From: Streptomyces iranensis
GTDB taxonomy: Bacteria; Actinomycetota; Actinomycetes; Streptomycetales; Streptomycetaceae
DNA: 64,000 bases
Assembly: GCF_017874715.1 (NCBI RefSeq)
Contig: NZ_JAGGLR010000026.1
Coordinates: forward strand, 124,001 to 188,000
Direction: 5' to 3'
A program made the translations under genes and the position numbers. Below, piece after piece: positions 14,098 to 22,348 of this stretch (position 1 is the stretch's first letter; every line of letters begins with the position of its first letter). Under the pieces are notes generated by a model that saw only the letters and a list, made by a program, of their open reading frames with translations, did no database searches and was not told the origin of the DNA.

Positions 14098-15228
14098 GTG
14101 AGCACGGGACTTCGAAGCGCGCGGTCTGCCCGAGGCTGGTCCCAAGAACGCCTGATACGCGAGATCGAGCGGTACGCCAGAGAGCACATCCTTGATGTCG
14201 CGTCGACAGCGAGTCTTCGCGTCTACGTCTCCGAGTGGGAGAACGGCAAGCGCGCCATTTCCGACCGCTATGCGGCCATTCTGCGGCCGCTTCTCGGCAT
14301 CACGGACTCAGAACTGAGAGACGTCCCGACCGCCGCCGCTCCGGCCGTAGCCGACGGGTATGACGAACTCCTGCTTCGCATCGACTCAGCGAGCAGCGTC
14401 AGCCCGTCCATGGTCAAGGCGTTCTATGACCAGACGGAGTTGTTCCGAACGATGGACCGGGAGAAGGGCGCTGGCCGCCTCATCGACCAGATGGCGGAAC
14501 ACCTGAGTTCCCTCGAAGAGGCCCTCAACTTCACTGTGTTGCCCGACACGCGTCAGCCCGTGGCCGTCGCGCTGGCCGGGGCCTCCACGCTCGCAGCGTG
14601 GCAGGCGCTCGATTCAGGAGCGGTCGAACGCGCGTGGAGGCACTACGAGCTTGCCAAGAGGGCCGCACGTGACGCTGACGCGCCGATGTACCTCGCCCAT
14701 GCGATGGCGGAGCAGGCGTACGTGCTGAGCGAGGCTGGTCGGCCGGCACTCGGCGTCTCTCTCGTTCGGGACGCACAGCGCAGCCTTGGAAAAGCTGGCT
14801 CGCCAAGGCTCCGGGCGTGGCTGCATGCCGCAGAAGCGGAACTCTGCGCCCATGCCGACTTGCCTGACGATGCCCTTCGCGCGCTTGAGGTAGCTGACGC
14901 AGCGATCCCGTCCGGGCCGGAGGACCGCGACCCGGACATGCTGAGCATCTTCCTGAACACCTCCCACCTCACGCGGTGGCGCGGAAACGTCTTGGCCATG
15001 CTGGGCGACGGCGAAGCAGTGAGCAGTCTTTACGAGGCTCTCGGTACCGCAGACCCGACGTTCGTGCGTGCCAAAGCAGGGCTGCACTGCGATCTGGTTA
15101 AGGCACACCTGGCCCGCGCCGAGTACGACGACGCGCAGACGCACTTGCGGCAGGCGCGACTACTGGCGAGCCGTGCGGGGTCCGTGCGGCAGCGTCGCCG
15201 CGTCGATCTCCTCAGTTCGAGGCTGTAA
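14098..15228 (+). CDS. XRE-type HTH regulator with TPR-like repeats (E1)
   Basis: 376 residues from a GTG at 14098. An N-terminal helix-turn-helix (about 1-70: RSARSARGWSQERLIREIER, VYVSEWENGKRAIS) is followed by a long all-helical region with TPR-like repeats (MAEQAYVLSEAGRPALGVSL; LRARAEYDDAQTH-type helices near the end). Such proteins in Streptomyces couple DNA binding to peptide or partner sensing. It is transcribed away from the transfer operon across the operator region and ends tail to tail with the GntR-Nudix gene (17-bp overlap). It could act as activator of the operon, as Pra does in pSAM2, but it is not a Pra homologue. Confidence 0.8.
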   Translation: MSTGLRSARSARGWSQERLIREIERYAREHILDVASTASLRVYVSEWENGKRAISDRYAAILRPLLGITDSELRDVPTAAAPAVADGYDELLLRIDSASSVSPSMVKAFYDQTELFRTMDREKGAGRLIDQMAEHLSSLEEALNFTVLPDTRQPVAVALAGASTLAAWQALDSGAVERAWRHYELAKRAARDADAPMYLAHAMAEQAYVLSEAGRPALGVSLVRDAQRSLGKAGSPRLRAWLHAAEAELCAHADLPDDALRALEVADAAIPSGPEDRDPDMLSIFLNTSHLTRWRGNVLAMLGDGEAVSSLYEALGTADPTFVRAKAGLHCDLVKAHLARAEYDDAQTHLRQARLLASRAGSVRQRRRVDLLSSRL

Positions 15229-16018
15229 CGCCCTGCTTCCGGCGGGTCGCCAGGATGTGGAGCAGGGCCACAAGGGTGCCGGAGCCCATGAGGTCACCGC
15301 GGGCCATCAGCGCGGGGATGTCCGCCAATGGCACCCACTCGATTTGCCCTGCCTCTTCCAGGTCCGTGGGCGAGCCGACCTGTTCGGCTCCATGCGCCAC
15401 GAAGATCTCATGCGGTGAGTCGACCATGCCCACCATGGGCTGATAGGTGACGACGTGCTCCACAGACTTCGGGCGCCAGCCGGTCTCCTCCTCGACTTCC
15501 CGGACCGCCGTAGCGGCAGGGCTCTCGCCCTCGTCCACAATGCCGCCGGGGAGCTCCCATCCGAACTGCTGGGGAACGAAGCGGTACCGCCACATCATGA
15601 GCACGCGGTCTTGGTCGTCTAGCACAGCGACGATGGCTACGTGGTGCAGCTTCACCACGTGATGCTCGAAGCGCTCCACACCGGGCGGCTCGACGTCCCA
15701 GACGTCGAGTTTTACCCAGCGGTTGTCATAGATGGTCCGCTCACCGTGGATGCGCCAGGGCTCCGGCCCTTCGGGAGTCTCCACGCTCACACCGCCAGGG
15801 ACGCGGTACGAGCTTCGGCCGCGCACCTCCAGGGCTCCCTCAGCCACCAGTCGCGCCAGCACCTGCCGGAGCGCAGTACGGCCGATGCCGAGTTGCTCCA
15901 CGAGAGCACGCTCAGACGGCAGCTTCTCTCCGGGCTCAAGTTCGCCGGACGCGAGCCACTCACGAATCGTCTCGTAGACCTTGGTCGTCTTCGGTCCCAT
16001 CCGGGGCGCACTCTCCAT
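15212..16018 (-). CDS. GntR-Nudix fusion (KorSA-Pif-like regulator/immunity protein)
   Basis: 268 residues from an ATG at 16018 (a second ATG at 16000 is also possible). Residues 8-75 form a GntR winged helix (VYETIREWLASGELEPGEKL, SERALVEQLGIGRTALRQVL). Residues 100-260 form a Nudix hydrolase with a perfect Nudix box at 159-181 (Gly159, Glu165, REVEEETG). In pSAM2 a GntR repressor (KorSA) controls transfer and a Nudix protein (Pif) gives conjugal immunity; here the two functions appear joined. The gene starts 8 bp from an operator that matches the pair at 13875-13913, which suggests autoregulation and repression of the transfer operon. Confidence 0.85.
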   Translation of the reverse strand: MESAPRMGPKTTKVYETIREWLASGELEPGEKLPSERALVEQLGIGRTALRQVLARLVAEGALEVRGRSSYRVPGGVSVETPEGPEPWRIHGERTIYDNRWVKLDVWDVEPPGVERFEHHVVKLHHVAIVAVLDDQDRVLMMWRYRFVPQQFGWELPGGIVDEGESPAATAVREVEEETGWRPKSVEHVVTYQPMVGMVDSPHEIFVAHGAEQVGSPTDLEEAGQIEWVPLADIPALMARGDLMGSGTLVALLHILATRRKQGVTASN

Positions 16019-16025
16019 TCTGAGG

Positions 16026-16037
16026 TGGTGCGTACCA
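16026..16037. promoter_or_regulatory. Operator TGGTGCGTACCA in front of korSA-pif-like gene
   Basis: A 12-bp near-palindrome 8 bp upstream of the start codon, matching the two operators at 13875 and 13900 except for one central base. Confidence 0.7.
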
Positions 16038-16131
16038 GCGTAGCGGCCAGATGCCACACCTCCTCCAGTCGTGAGTCTGATCAATGAGCAGTGCCACAGC
16101 AGAGTGAAAGGCTGGTGGGCCGGTATGGACA

Positions 16132-16256
16132 TGTCCCAGCTGTCCGACTGTCCGGTTAAGCCTCTCACCTGCGGAAACGAGCCGGACAGCCGTTTTCGGC
16201 GCTGTCCGGCTGTCCGGTTTCCAAGGCTCTTCCCTCTCTTACTGTCCGGGTGTCCC
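16132..16256. repeat. Iteron-like CTGTCCG cluster (candidate origin)
   Basis: CTGTCCGACTGTCCGG (16140), GCCGGACAGC (16181), GCTGTCCGGCTGTCCGG (16201) and CTGTCCGGGTGTCCC (16242) lie in a gene-free stretch. The 27 bp at 16132-16158 are the exact reverse complement of 3792-3818. The stretch 16019-16455 has no gene. Confidence 0.65.
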
Positions 16257-16284
16257 GTACCCGCTCGTCGAGGTTGCGGTACAT

Positions 16285-16316
16285 GCGGCTGCAACACACG
16301 GGGATGTTGCAGCCGC
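16285..16316. repeat. Hairpin beside the iterons
   Basis: GCGGCTGCAAC and its exact complement (11 bp) with a 10-nt loop. It could be a terminator or part of an origin. Confidence 0.6.
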
Positions 16317-16337
16317 GTCGCCCAAGGCGGCCCGCAG

Positions 16338-16403
16338 TGAGTGACGAACTGAGTGACAACGGGGGTGGACGACTACGGACTTCCACGGACTTCAGCGGAC
16401 TCC
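16338..16403. repeat. Candidate integrase arm sites, E1 right end
   Basis: 16338-16362 matches 2295-2319 (22 of 25). Then three 10-bp units follow head to tail: TACGGACTTC (16374), CACGGACTTC (16384) and AGCGGACTCC (16394). Likely Int or Xis binding sites. Confidence 0.5.
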
Positions 16404-16455
16404 TACCGCAGGTCAGATCATGCGCCTGAGCTGGCCAAACGGCGCTCTTAATTGC

Positions 16456-16499
16456 CTACGGATCAAGAGGTTGCAGGTTCGAATCCTGCCGAGCGCGCA
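16456..16499 (+). repeat. att core copy 2 (E1/E2 junction)
   Basis: Identical over 44 bp to the core in tRNA-Arg; the 5' half of the tRNA is absent. Confidence 0.95.
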
Positions 16500-16506
16500 C
16501 CAGCTC

Positions 16507-16538
16507 AGAGGCCCCTTCCAGTGATGGAAGGGGCCTCT
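16507..16538 (+). terminator. Hairpin after att copy 2
   Basis: AGAGGCCCCTTCCA and its complement around GTGA; equivalent to the tRNA-Arg terminator. Confidence 0.75.
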
Positions 16539-16548
16539 TGCGTTGCCC

Positions 16549-16573
16549 GTTGACGGCGGTCGTTGACGGCAAC
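16549..16573. repeat. Candidate integrase arm sites, E2 left end
   Basis: GTTGACGGC occurs at 16549 and 16562. TGACGGCAAC repeats recur at the other end of E2 (27271-27300). Confidence 0.5.
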
Positions 16574-16588
16574 CGCCGCGCGCCTCGA

Positions 16589-17863
16589 TCAGACGGCGAC
16601 CAGGGCGCCACCCGCGCCGTTGTCATCGTCCGGGCCATCGCCGTCACGCAGGGCATCGCCGACGCGGTCGAAGGCGGAGCGCTGCGAGTCCAGCCGGACG
16701 AAGGTGTAGATGTCCATCGTGACGCGGATCGAGCTGTGCCCGAGCACTTCCATGATCATCCGAGCGTCGGCTCCCTGCTCGTGGAGCAGCGACGCGCAGG
16801 TATGCCGGAGGTCATGGAAGCGGACGCGCCGGACCTCGGCCTTGTCGCACAGGAGGGTGAAGGCGCGGTTGAGGTTGCGCGGCTCGATCGGTGTCCCCTT
16901 CTTCGTGGTGAAGACAAGATCGCTGCCGCTGCCCTTCCAGGTGTCTCCTGCCGCGAGCCGGTCCCCGCGCTGCTGGGCACGGCGCGCCCGGAGCGCCGTC
17001 ACGCACTCGGCGGGCAGCGCCACCCGCCGGGCCGACCTCTGAGTCTTCGGGGCGGCGATCAGCAGTTCACCGCCAACGCGCTGGAGCGTCTGCCGGATAG
17101 TGACCGTCCCGTCGGCCAGGTCCACGTCCTTCCACCGGAGGCCCAGGACCTCACCGCGCCGCAGACCGATCCGTACGGCCAGCTCGTACACCGCCCAGAG
17201 CCGGTTACCTCGCGCCGCCGTCAGGAGCTGACGCCCTTCCTTCACGGTCAGCGGCTCTATCTCGCGCTTCGTGCCCATGCCCAGCTCCACGTTCTTGGCC
17301 ACGTTGCGCGGCAACTCGTCCTCCCGCACCGCGTGCTCCAGCGCGGCCCGCAGCAGCACGAGGAGGAACCGCACGGTCCGATCGGACGGGTACGACTTAC
17401 AGCACTTGGCCAGCGCACAGCAGCGGCGTTTCCGTTCCGGGCGCGCCTTGTCCTTCCCCTGAGCGCAGCACTGGCACGTACGCGCCGTCGCGGCGAGGAA
17501 GGCCCGGATGTCCCGTGCGGTGAGCCGCGTCAGCTTCTTCTTCCCGAGGCCGGGAGCGAGGTAGTTCCGCACGAGGGAGTCATAAGCGGCGTACGTGGCC
17601 GGACGGACCTTGATGCGTGCGACGTTGGCCAGCCAGTACGTCAGGAAGTCGCCCAGGCTCTGTTTGCTCGTGGCGACGGGAAGTCCGTTGTTGGAGTCGG
17701 CCTTGAGCCTGGTCAGCTTGTCGTGGGCGTCATCCCAGGTCTTCCCGTAGACGCTGCGCCGCTTGTGCGTGCCATCGGTCGTCAGGACGTACGCGATGCC
17801 CTCCCAACGCCCGTCCTTGCGCTGGTAGATGCTTCCTCCGCCGTTCGCGTTCTTCTTGCCCAT
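16589..17863 (-). CDS. int: Tyrosine recombinase integrase of E2 (pSAM2 type)
   Basis: 424 residues, ATG at 17863. N-terminal arm-binding region (GGGSIYQRKDGRWEGIAYV), then a SAM-like domain with an unusual Cys-rich insertion (TCQCCAQGKDK, RRCCALAKCCKSY, about residues 128-155) that may bind metal. The catalytic set is complete: GLRRGEVLGLRW, APKTQRSARRV, FHDLRHTCASLL, VLGHSS and MDIYTF. The C-terminus is acidic. It shares the tRNA-Arg target with the E1 integrase although the two proteins differ strongly, which indicates convergence on one site. Confidence 0.95.
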   Translation of the reverse strand: MGKKNANGGGSIYQRKDGRWEGIAYVLTTDGTHKRRSVYGKTWDDAHDKLTRLKADSNNGLPVATSKQSLGDFLTYWLANVARIKVRPATYAAYDSLVRNYLAPGLGKKKLTRLTARDIRAFLAATARTCQCCAQGKDKARPERKRRCCALAKCCKSYPSDRTVRFLLVLLRAALEHAVREDELPRNVAKNVELGMGTKREIEPLTVKEGRQLLTAARGNRLWAVYELAVRIGLRRGEVLGLRWKDVDLADGTVTIRQTLQRVGGELLIAAPKTQRSARRVALPAECVTALRARRAQQRGDRLAAGDTWKGSGSDLVFTTKKGTPIEPRNLNRAFTLLCDKAEVRRVRFHDLRHTCASLLHEQGADARMIMEVLGHSSIRVTMDIYTFVRLDSQRSAFDRVGDALRDGDGPDDDNGAGGALVAV

Positions 17864-18045
17864 CAGGCGGCCTCTCGTTCGGTCTGGCGTGCGATGTAGT
17901 CGTGCAGTGCGGATTCGGTGATGCGTCGGCAGCGGCCGATGGTCAGGGAGGCCAGCTCGCGGGAACGGATGAGGTTGTAGACCGTCCAGCGGCTCACCTG
18001 GAGCCGGGCGGCGACCTGGTCCACGTTGAGCAGTCCCGGAGTCAC
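17863..18045 (-). CDS. xis: Excisionase (HTH, Xis-like) of E2
   Basis: 60 residues from a GTG at 18045 overlapping the rep stop (GTGA); a GTG at 18051 is an alternative. The HTH excisionase fold is visible (LLNVDQVAARLQVSRWTVYN, then SRELASLTIGRCRRI). It abuts int (the xis stop and int start overlap). A longer upstream open frame is a shadow of rep. Confidence 0.85.
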   Translation of the reverse strand: MTPGLLNVDQVAARLQVSRWTVYNLIRSRELASLTIGRCRRITESALHDYIARQTEREAA

Positions 18046-19505
18046 AGCCACAGGTCCCCTTCTGTCTTGCGGCGGTCGGCGTGGTCGCGTGCTTGGGCGA
18101 TGTCGTGGCGTACCTGGGCGGCGAGGAGTTCTTCGCCGGGGCTGTAGCCGGAGGCCAGGTATTGCCAGTGGGAGACGACGAGGGTGGTTTCCTCGTCCAC
18201 CTCGGGCCGGTCGTCTGCCGTGCGGGCTTGCTCGGTGCGCCAGGTGCGGCGGACGTCGCGGAGTGCGCTGAGGGTGGTGGAGTAGCGGCGGGATTTGCTG
18301 GAGAAGTGGCCTCGGAAGCCGAGCATGTGGGCCCACTTCCAGAGCTTGAGTTCGGCGAACTCGGGCAGGTGGCCGAGGTTCCAGGCGGTGCGGATCATCT
18401 GCCGGACGTGGCTGTGCACGGGCAGGTCCGCGATGGGTTCGGACTGGCCGGTGCCCTCGCACTGGTCGCACAGGTCGCGGAAGCCGTCGGGGCCGCGCTG
18501 GTAGCCGTGTCCGGTGCAGTGGGGGCAGCGCAGGGAGCGGTCTACCGTTCCGGAGTCCTCGGCGCTCTTGGTGGCGTACTTGGCGACGTAGGCGGCGACC
18601 TTCTGATCGGTCAGTTCGCCGTCGCCTAGGGCCGCGATCTCGCGGATGTCGAGCTGAGAGCCCCAGGTGAGTCGGCGTTCGCCGATGGCGTCGGAGGTGA
18701 CCGTTAGTACGGCGCGTTCGGCCGCCTCGGTGACCGCGTGAGTGAGGGCGTCGGCGGTGGCCCACGGGGGCGGGGGCTCGTTGCTGCCCTCGGGGCCGTC
18801 GAGGCGGATTACGGCATGGAAGTGGACCAGGCCGCGCCGCTGGTACTCGGCGACCTTCGCGAAGGAGACTCGCAGCGCCGCGTTCAGCGCCTTCTGGGTC
18901 ATGCCGAGGTGGGCGGCCAGCTCACGGCGCAGGTAGGTGGTGAAACGTGCCCACAGAGCTCCCGCGTGGGCGTTCCACAGCACGGCGCCGGTGTAGTCGT
19001 AGGTAGCCGGGGACAGCGGGGTGCCCAAGGCGGGGTCATCGGCGGGGTGGCGGGTGCCGCAGCGGCAGGCCAGGTTCTCGCCCGCGTCGGTGGTGCGGCG
19101 GTTGTGGACCGGCCCGAACGACGGAGCGGTGAGGGTGACGAACAGGCGCGGGTGTGTGCGTACGGTCTCCGGCACGCTCTTGCCGCCGGAGAGTCCGGCC
19201 TTGATCAGGTGGTAGGTGTCAGCGGCATACAGGCGCGAGCAGGCCGGGCAGCGGGAGGAGCGGCGGTTACCGCAGGCCGTCAGCAGTCGCCCGGTCGGTT
19301 CGTCGGCGGTGCTGTACGAGCGGACGATGGTGTCCGTCGCTGTGTCGCGGGTTTCGGTGGAGCCGACGAGCTGAACCGGTCGGGTGCAACCGCGGATTCG
19401 GCTGATCTGGTCTTGGACGCGGTCGAAGTCGGGGTGGTGGGCGAGGTGGATGAGGTCCCGCAGGGCCAGGCTCGCCACGTGGCGCAGGTCCAGGGGGGAT
19501 TTCAC
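18042..19505 (-). CDS. repSA: RepSA-type rolling-circle replication initiator
   Basis: 487 residues, GTG start at 19505. Conserved motifs of HUH initiators are present: FVTLTAPSFGPVH (motif 1, about residue 121), GLVHFHAVIRLDG (HFH metal-binding motif 2, about 225) and YVAKYATKSAE (catalytic Tyr motif 3, about 305). CRCG, CPHC and CDQCEGTG pairs suggest zinc binding. The enzyme nicks the double-stranded origin and primes replication of the excised element, as RepSA does in pSAM2. Confidence 0.93.
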   Translation of the reverse strand: MKSPLDLRHVASLALRDLIHLAHHPDFDRVQDQISRIRGCTRPVQLVGSTETRDTATDTIVRSYSTADEPTGRLLTACGNRRSSRCPACSRLYAADTYHLIKAGLSGGKSVPETVRTHPRLFVTLTAPSFGPVHNRRTTDAGENLACRCGTRHPADDPALGTPLSPATYDYTGAVLWNAHAGALWARFTTYLRRELAAHLGMTQKALNAALRVSFAKVAEYQRRGLVHFHAVIRLDGPEGSNEPPPPWATADALTHAVTEAAERAVLTVTSDAIGERRLTWGSQLDIREIAALGDGELTDQKVAAYVAKYATKSAEDSGTVDRSLRCPHCTGHGYQRGPDGFRDLCDQCEGTGQSEPIADLPVHSHVRQMIRTAWNLGHLPEFAELKLWKWAHMLGFRGHFSSKSRRYSTTLSALRDVRRTWRTEQARTADDRPEVDEETTLVVSHWQYLASGYSPGEELLAAQVRHDIAQARDHADRRKTEGDLWL

Positions 19506-19638
19506 GGGTGGCGCATCCTTTCAAGGAAGGGGCCCCGGGCAGCACTGGGCCAGGGGTGCGGGTGCTGCTCGGGGCATGGCGAATCCGGGCCCGGTCAGGG
19601 GCGGGGGTTTCTGGATTGCCGGGACGGCCGGCACGTGG

Positions 19639-20319
19639 TCAGAGCTGGGCGTGCGCGGCGGTGGCCAGCGGCAGTGCGACGCCGAGGCGCGTCCGGAGCT
19701 GGGCCGGAGTGATGGGCTCGCCGTGCTCGGCCCGGTAGGTGTCGGCGATGGCGCGGGCCGCGTTCAGCAGCGGCACGGGCACCACGACCGCCGGAGAGGG
19801 CTCCGGCTTCAGCGCGACCGGCGGCGAGACCGGCTTGGCGGTCGGAGCAGGCTCGGGTGCGAGGGCCGGAGCCTTCTCAGCCGAAGGGTCGGGCGCGGCC
19901 GGTGCCGGGGTGGTGTGGGCGACGGTGTGGAAGTGGCGCAGGAGTTGCGGGCCGACGGCTCCCCAGCCCAGGAGGAGGAGCGGGGCGACCGCGTCAACGG
20001 CAGCCCGGCCGTAGTGCCCGGCCACGATCGGTTCGGCGACGTTGAGGGCCAGGGTCAGCAGCCCGGACACGTGCATCAGCCGAGTGGCGCCCTTGATCTG
20101 CTCGGCCGGGACACCGCGCAGGGACAGGTACCGCAAGGCCACCAGGAGGCCGACGACGGACAGGTCCACCATCGGCGCGATCAAGGGAGCGATGGGGCCG
20201 GGGACGCCGAGGCGCAGGGCCAGAGCCCAGACGTTGCCGAAGGAGAAGACGAAGGCCAGAGCCGCGATGATGCCCATGACCACGGTCACCGTGCGCTGAG
20301 TGATCCGATCCTCAGACAT
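19639..20319 (-). CDS. DUF2637 membrane protein of E2
   Basis: 226 residues from an ATG at 20319 with GGAGGTG upstream. Four TM helices (VVMGIIAALAFVFSFGNVWA; LIAPMVDLSVVGLLVALRYL; SGLLTLALNVAEPIVAG; VAPLLLLGWGAVGPQLL) precede an Ala/Pro-rich linker and a C-terminal helical segment (LNAARAIADTYRAEHGEPIT). It is the E2 counterpart of the E1 protein at 9662, but shorter. It probably aids plasmid spread with the FtsK protein just upstream. Confidence 0.85.
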   Translation of the reverse strand: MSEDRITQRTVTVVMGIIAALAFVFSFGNVWALALRLGVPGPIAPLIAPMVDLSVVGLLVALRYLSLRGVPAEQIKGATRLMHVSGLLTLALNVAEPIVAGHYGRAAVDAVAPLLLLGWGAVGPQLLRHFHTVAHTTPAPAAPDPSAEKAPALAPEPAPTAKPVSPPVALKPEPSPAVVVPVPLLNAARAIADTYRAEHGEPITPAQLRTRLGVALPLATAAHAQL

Positions 20320-20368
20320 AGGGGATTCACCTCCTTCCAGATCTCGTGACGAGCGGGCCGGGAGTGGG

Positions 20369-21760
20369 TCAGGCCGCATCCCTCTTGGTGAACGGGTCGT
20401 CCACCCGCATCGCCGAGGAAGCCAGCTCTTCGAGCAGTTCGGCGGGGTCGCGGGTCAGGTGCGCGGTGTCGGTGGCGATGCGGGCCGCGTCGGCATCGGC
20501 GACGTAGGGGGTGCGGATGCGGGCGAAGCCGGGGCGGCCCTGGTGAGCCATGGCGGCCACGCCGACGTAGGCGGGGTCCTGGAGAGCGGTGGGGCTGGCG
20601 TCCGGCCAGTTCCGGATGTCCTCCCCCAGCGCGACGACGGCCGCTTCGGCGGTCTTCTGGGCGAAGGACAGGCCCACCGGGCACACGTCCCGGATGAAGG
20701 TGGGGATGGCGTCCCCGGTCGCCTTCTGCGTCGCGATGATCACCAGGATGCCGACGTTGCGGCCCTTCTTCACCAGGTCCTCCACCAGCCGCGCGTTCTC
20801 CGCCGCCAGCGCGGCGAGCTTCTTCGTCCGCGTGTCCGACCCCTTGTAGTCGCGGAAGTAGGTGTGCGCTTCGTCCACGATGAGCACGGCCAACGGCCAG
20901 GTGGCCGAGGGCCCGACGTGCCACATGTTCTTCACGCCCAGCAGGGCCCGGATCGACGCCGACCGGTCCCGCCGCAGCTTCACCAACCGCGTGAACAGCG
21001 CATTCGCCTCTTCGAGATCGTCACCGACGAACGCGAAGATCCGCTCTGTCAGATCGGCGTAGTCACCCTCATGGGAGGAGGTCACCTTCCCATCGGCCAC
21101 CGCGTACTGCACCGCATCAGACGGCGCCGTATCGCACATGAACCGGTTGACCAGGGACGTCTTACCGAACCCGGGCAGCCCGGCCACGGTGACGCCGGGC
21201 ACGTTGGCCAGGCTGACGCTCACCGGCAGCGCGTACTCGTCCAGGCCCAGATCCCACACCGCCAGATCCTCCGGCACGGCCCCGGTCGGGGTGTGCTCGG
21301 TGGGGACGATCAGCGGATCAACCCGCACCCCACGGATCACCAACTGCCCCGGCTTGTCCGGCAGCACCGAAACCCGCGTGCACCGCCACGCATCAGCCAG
21401 ATACGGCGCCGCCCGCTGGAACTCCGCCAGACCCACCTTCGGCAGGCACACCGCGTGCACCAGCACCCCGTACCGGTCGGCCGCGACCCTGATCTTCGGG
21501 ATCAGGACCCGTGGCTTGGGGACCTTCCCGTCCGGCGCCACGATCACGGCCGGAGGCGTCTTGTCGGTCACCGACAGCCCGACCATCGGAGCGAGCCGCC
21601 GCCAGCGACGCCGTACGCCGATGGCCTGCCGCATGCTCGCCCGCGTCATCTTGTCGGCACGCACGTAGCGCACCAGCCACCACAGGGCCCATATGCCGAT
21701 CAGGGCCAGGGCCGCCCCGGCAACAGCCGGGGCAGACCCAAAGATATCTCCCACAGTCAC
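20369..21760 (-). CDS. traSA: FtsK/TraSA-type conjugal DNA translocase of E2
   Basis: 463 residues, ATG at 21760 overlapping the upstream stop (ATGA). One N-terminal TM helix (AVAGAALALIGIWALWWLV), then the motor domain with Walker A GLPGFGKTSLV (about residue 190) and Walker B VLIVDEAHTYF (about 288), and IIATQKATGDAIP. It should be the sole machinery needed to move double-stranded element DNA between cells. It is much shorter than the E1 translocase. Confidence 0.93.
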   Translation of the reverse strand: MTVGDIFGSAPAVAGAALALIGIWALWWLVRYVRADKMTRASMRQAIGVRRRWRRLAPMVGLSVTDKTPPAVIVAPDGKVPKPRVLIPKIRVAADRYGVLVHAVCLPKVGLAEFQRAAPYLADAWRCTRVSVLPDKPGQLVIRGVRVDPLIVPTEHTPTGAVPEDLAVWDLGLDEYALPVSVSLANVPGVTVAGLPGFGKTSLVNRFMCDTAPSDAVQYAVADGKVTSSHEGDYADLTERIFAFVGDDLEEANALFTRLVKLRRDRSASIRALLGVKNMWHVGPSATWPLAVLIVDEAHTYFRDYKGSDTRTKKLAALAAENARLVEDLVKKGRNVGILVIIATQKATGDAIPTFIRDVCPVGLSFAQKTAEAAVVALGEDIRNWPDASPTALQDPAYVGVAAMAHQGRPGFARIRTPYVADADAARIATDTAHLTRDPAELLEELASSAMRVDDPFTKRDAA

Positions 21761-21963
21761 AGCGCGTCCTTGTTCGTGTAGAGGAATCGGTAGAGAGATA
21801 TCCGCAGTTCCAGCAGGTCACGGCCGGATGCGAGCTTGGGGTAGCCGTGCGACTCGATCACCTTGGCCACGTCGAAAAGCAGGCCGTTCGTGAACCGCGA
21901 GTCGTCATCCCCACTCTCCGGCGCCACCGGATACACCGGGTCCGGTCCGGCCGGGGCGGTCAC
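21757..21963 (-). CDS. Small hypothetical protein upstream of traSA
   Basis: 68 residues from a GTG at 21963; it overlaps both neighbours by 4 bp. Acidic N-terminus, then a helical part (NGLLFDVAKVIESHGYPKLA, LELRISLYRFLY). Soluble. It lies in the position held by small Spd/regulatory proteins in pSAM2-like elements; function unknown. Confidence 0.75.
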   Translation of the reverse strand: MTAPAGPDPVYPVAPESGDDDSRFTNGLLFDVAKVIESHGYPKLASGRDLLELRISLYRFLYTNKDAL

Positions 21964-22298
21964 TTGACCAGCTCCAGCGCCGCCGCCCGGTAAGCCACCC
22001 CATCGGACAGCTGCCCGTTGAAGAGCCGCGCCCACGGAGTGGCGAACAGCTCCGCCACCCGCACCGGCATCCCCGGCTGGAGCCCACCCGGCAGACCGCT
22101 CTCCGGCACGGTGATCTTCATCTGCTCCGCCCGGCCCTCCTCCATGAGGAAGACGGTCAGGGTGTGCAGGGTCTCCCCGGTGTCACGGTCGGTGGCGACC
22201 TCACCCGTGTTGGGGTCCTTCACCTTCGGCACCGGGAGGGTGCCAGCGATGAACTGAGTGGAGGGCAGCAGCCCCACGCGGATACGGGTCATAGCCAT
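21960..22298 (-). CDS. SCO3933-family-like regulatory protein
   Basis: 112 residues from an ATG at 22298 with AAGGGAG upstream. Beta-rich: VGLLPSTQFIAGTLPVPKV, DPNTGEVATDRDTGETLHTL, ITVPESGLPGGLQPGMPVRV. This pattern matches my recollection of the small SCO3933-type proteins that head AICE transfer operons. It is the first gene of the leftward E2 operon, divergent from the GntR gene, and so probably under its control. Confidence 0.7.
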   Translation of the reverse strand: MAMTRIRVGLLPSTQFIAGTLPVPKVKDPNTGEVATDRDTGETLHTLTVFLMEEGRAEQMKITVPESGLPGGLQPGMPVRVAELFATPWARLFNGQLSDGVAYRAAALELVK

Positions 22299-22348
22299 GG
22301 TTGAACTCCCTTTCGTGGCCGACCGCTTGTGCGATCGGGCCACCACTA

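Larger units (their letters stand above)
2205..16499. mobile_element. E1: AICE with prim-pol replication module
   Basis: A complete integrative and conjugative element lies between two identical 44-bp att cores, about 14.25 kb per unit. It carries int and xis at the left end, a prim-pol/RecA-like ATPase replication pair, an FtsK-type DNA translocase, DUF2637, GGDEF and zinc-binding accessory proteins, and an XRE-TPR and a GntR-Nudix regulator. AICEs of this class transfer double-stranded DNA with one FtsK-like protein. All core functions look intact, so excision and transfer are plausible. Confidence 0.92.

Noticed and set aside
16456-16499. Second, third and fourth tRNA-Arg genes at the att copies
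   Set aside because: Only the 3' half of the tRNA is present; the acceptor 5' strand, D-arm and anticodon 5' stem are absent.
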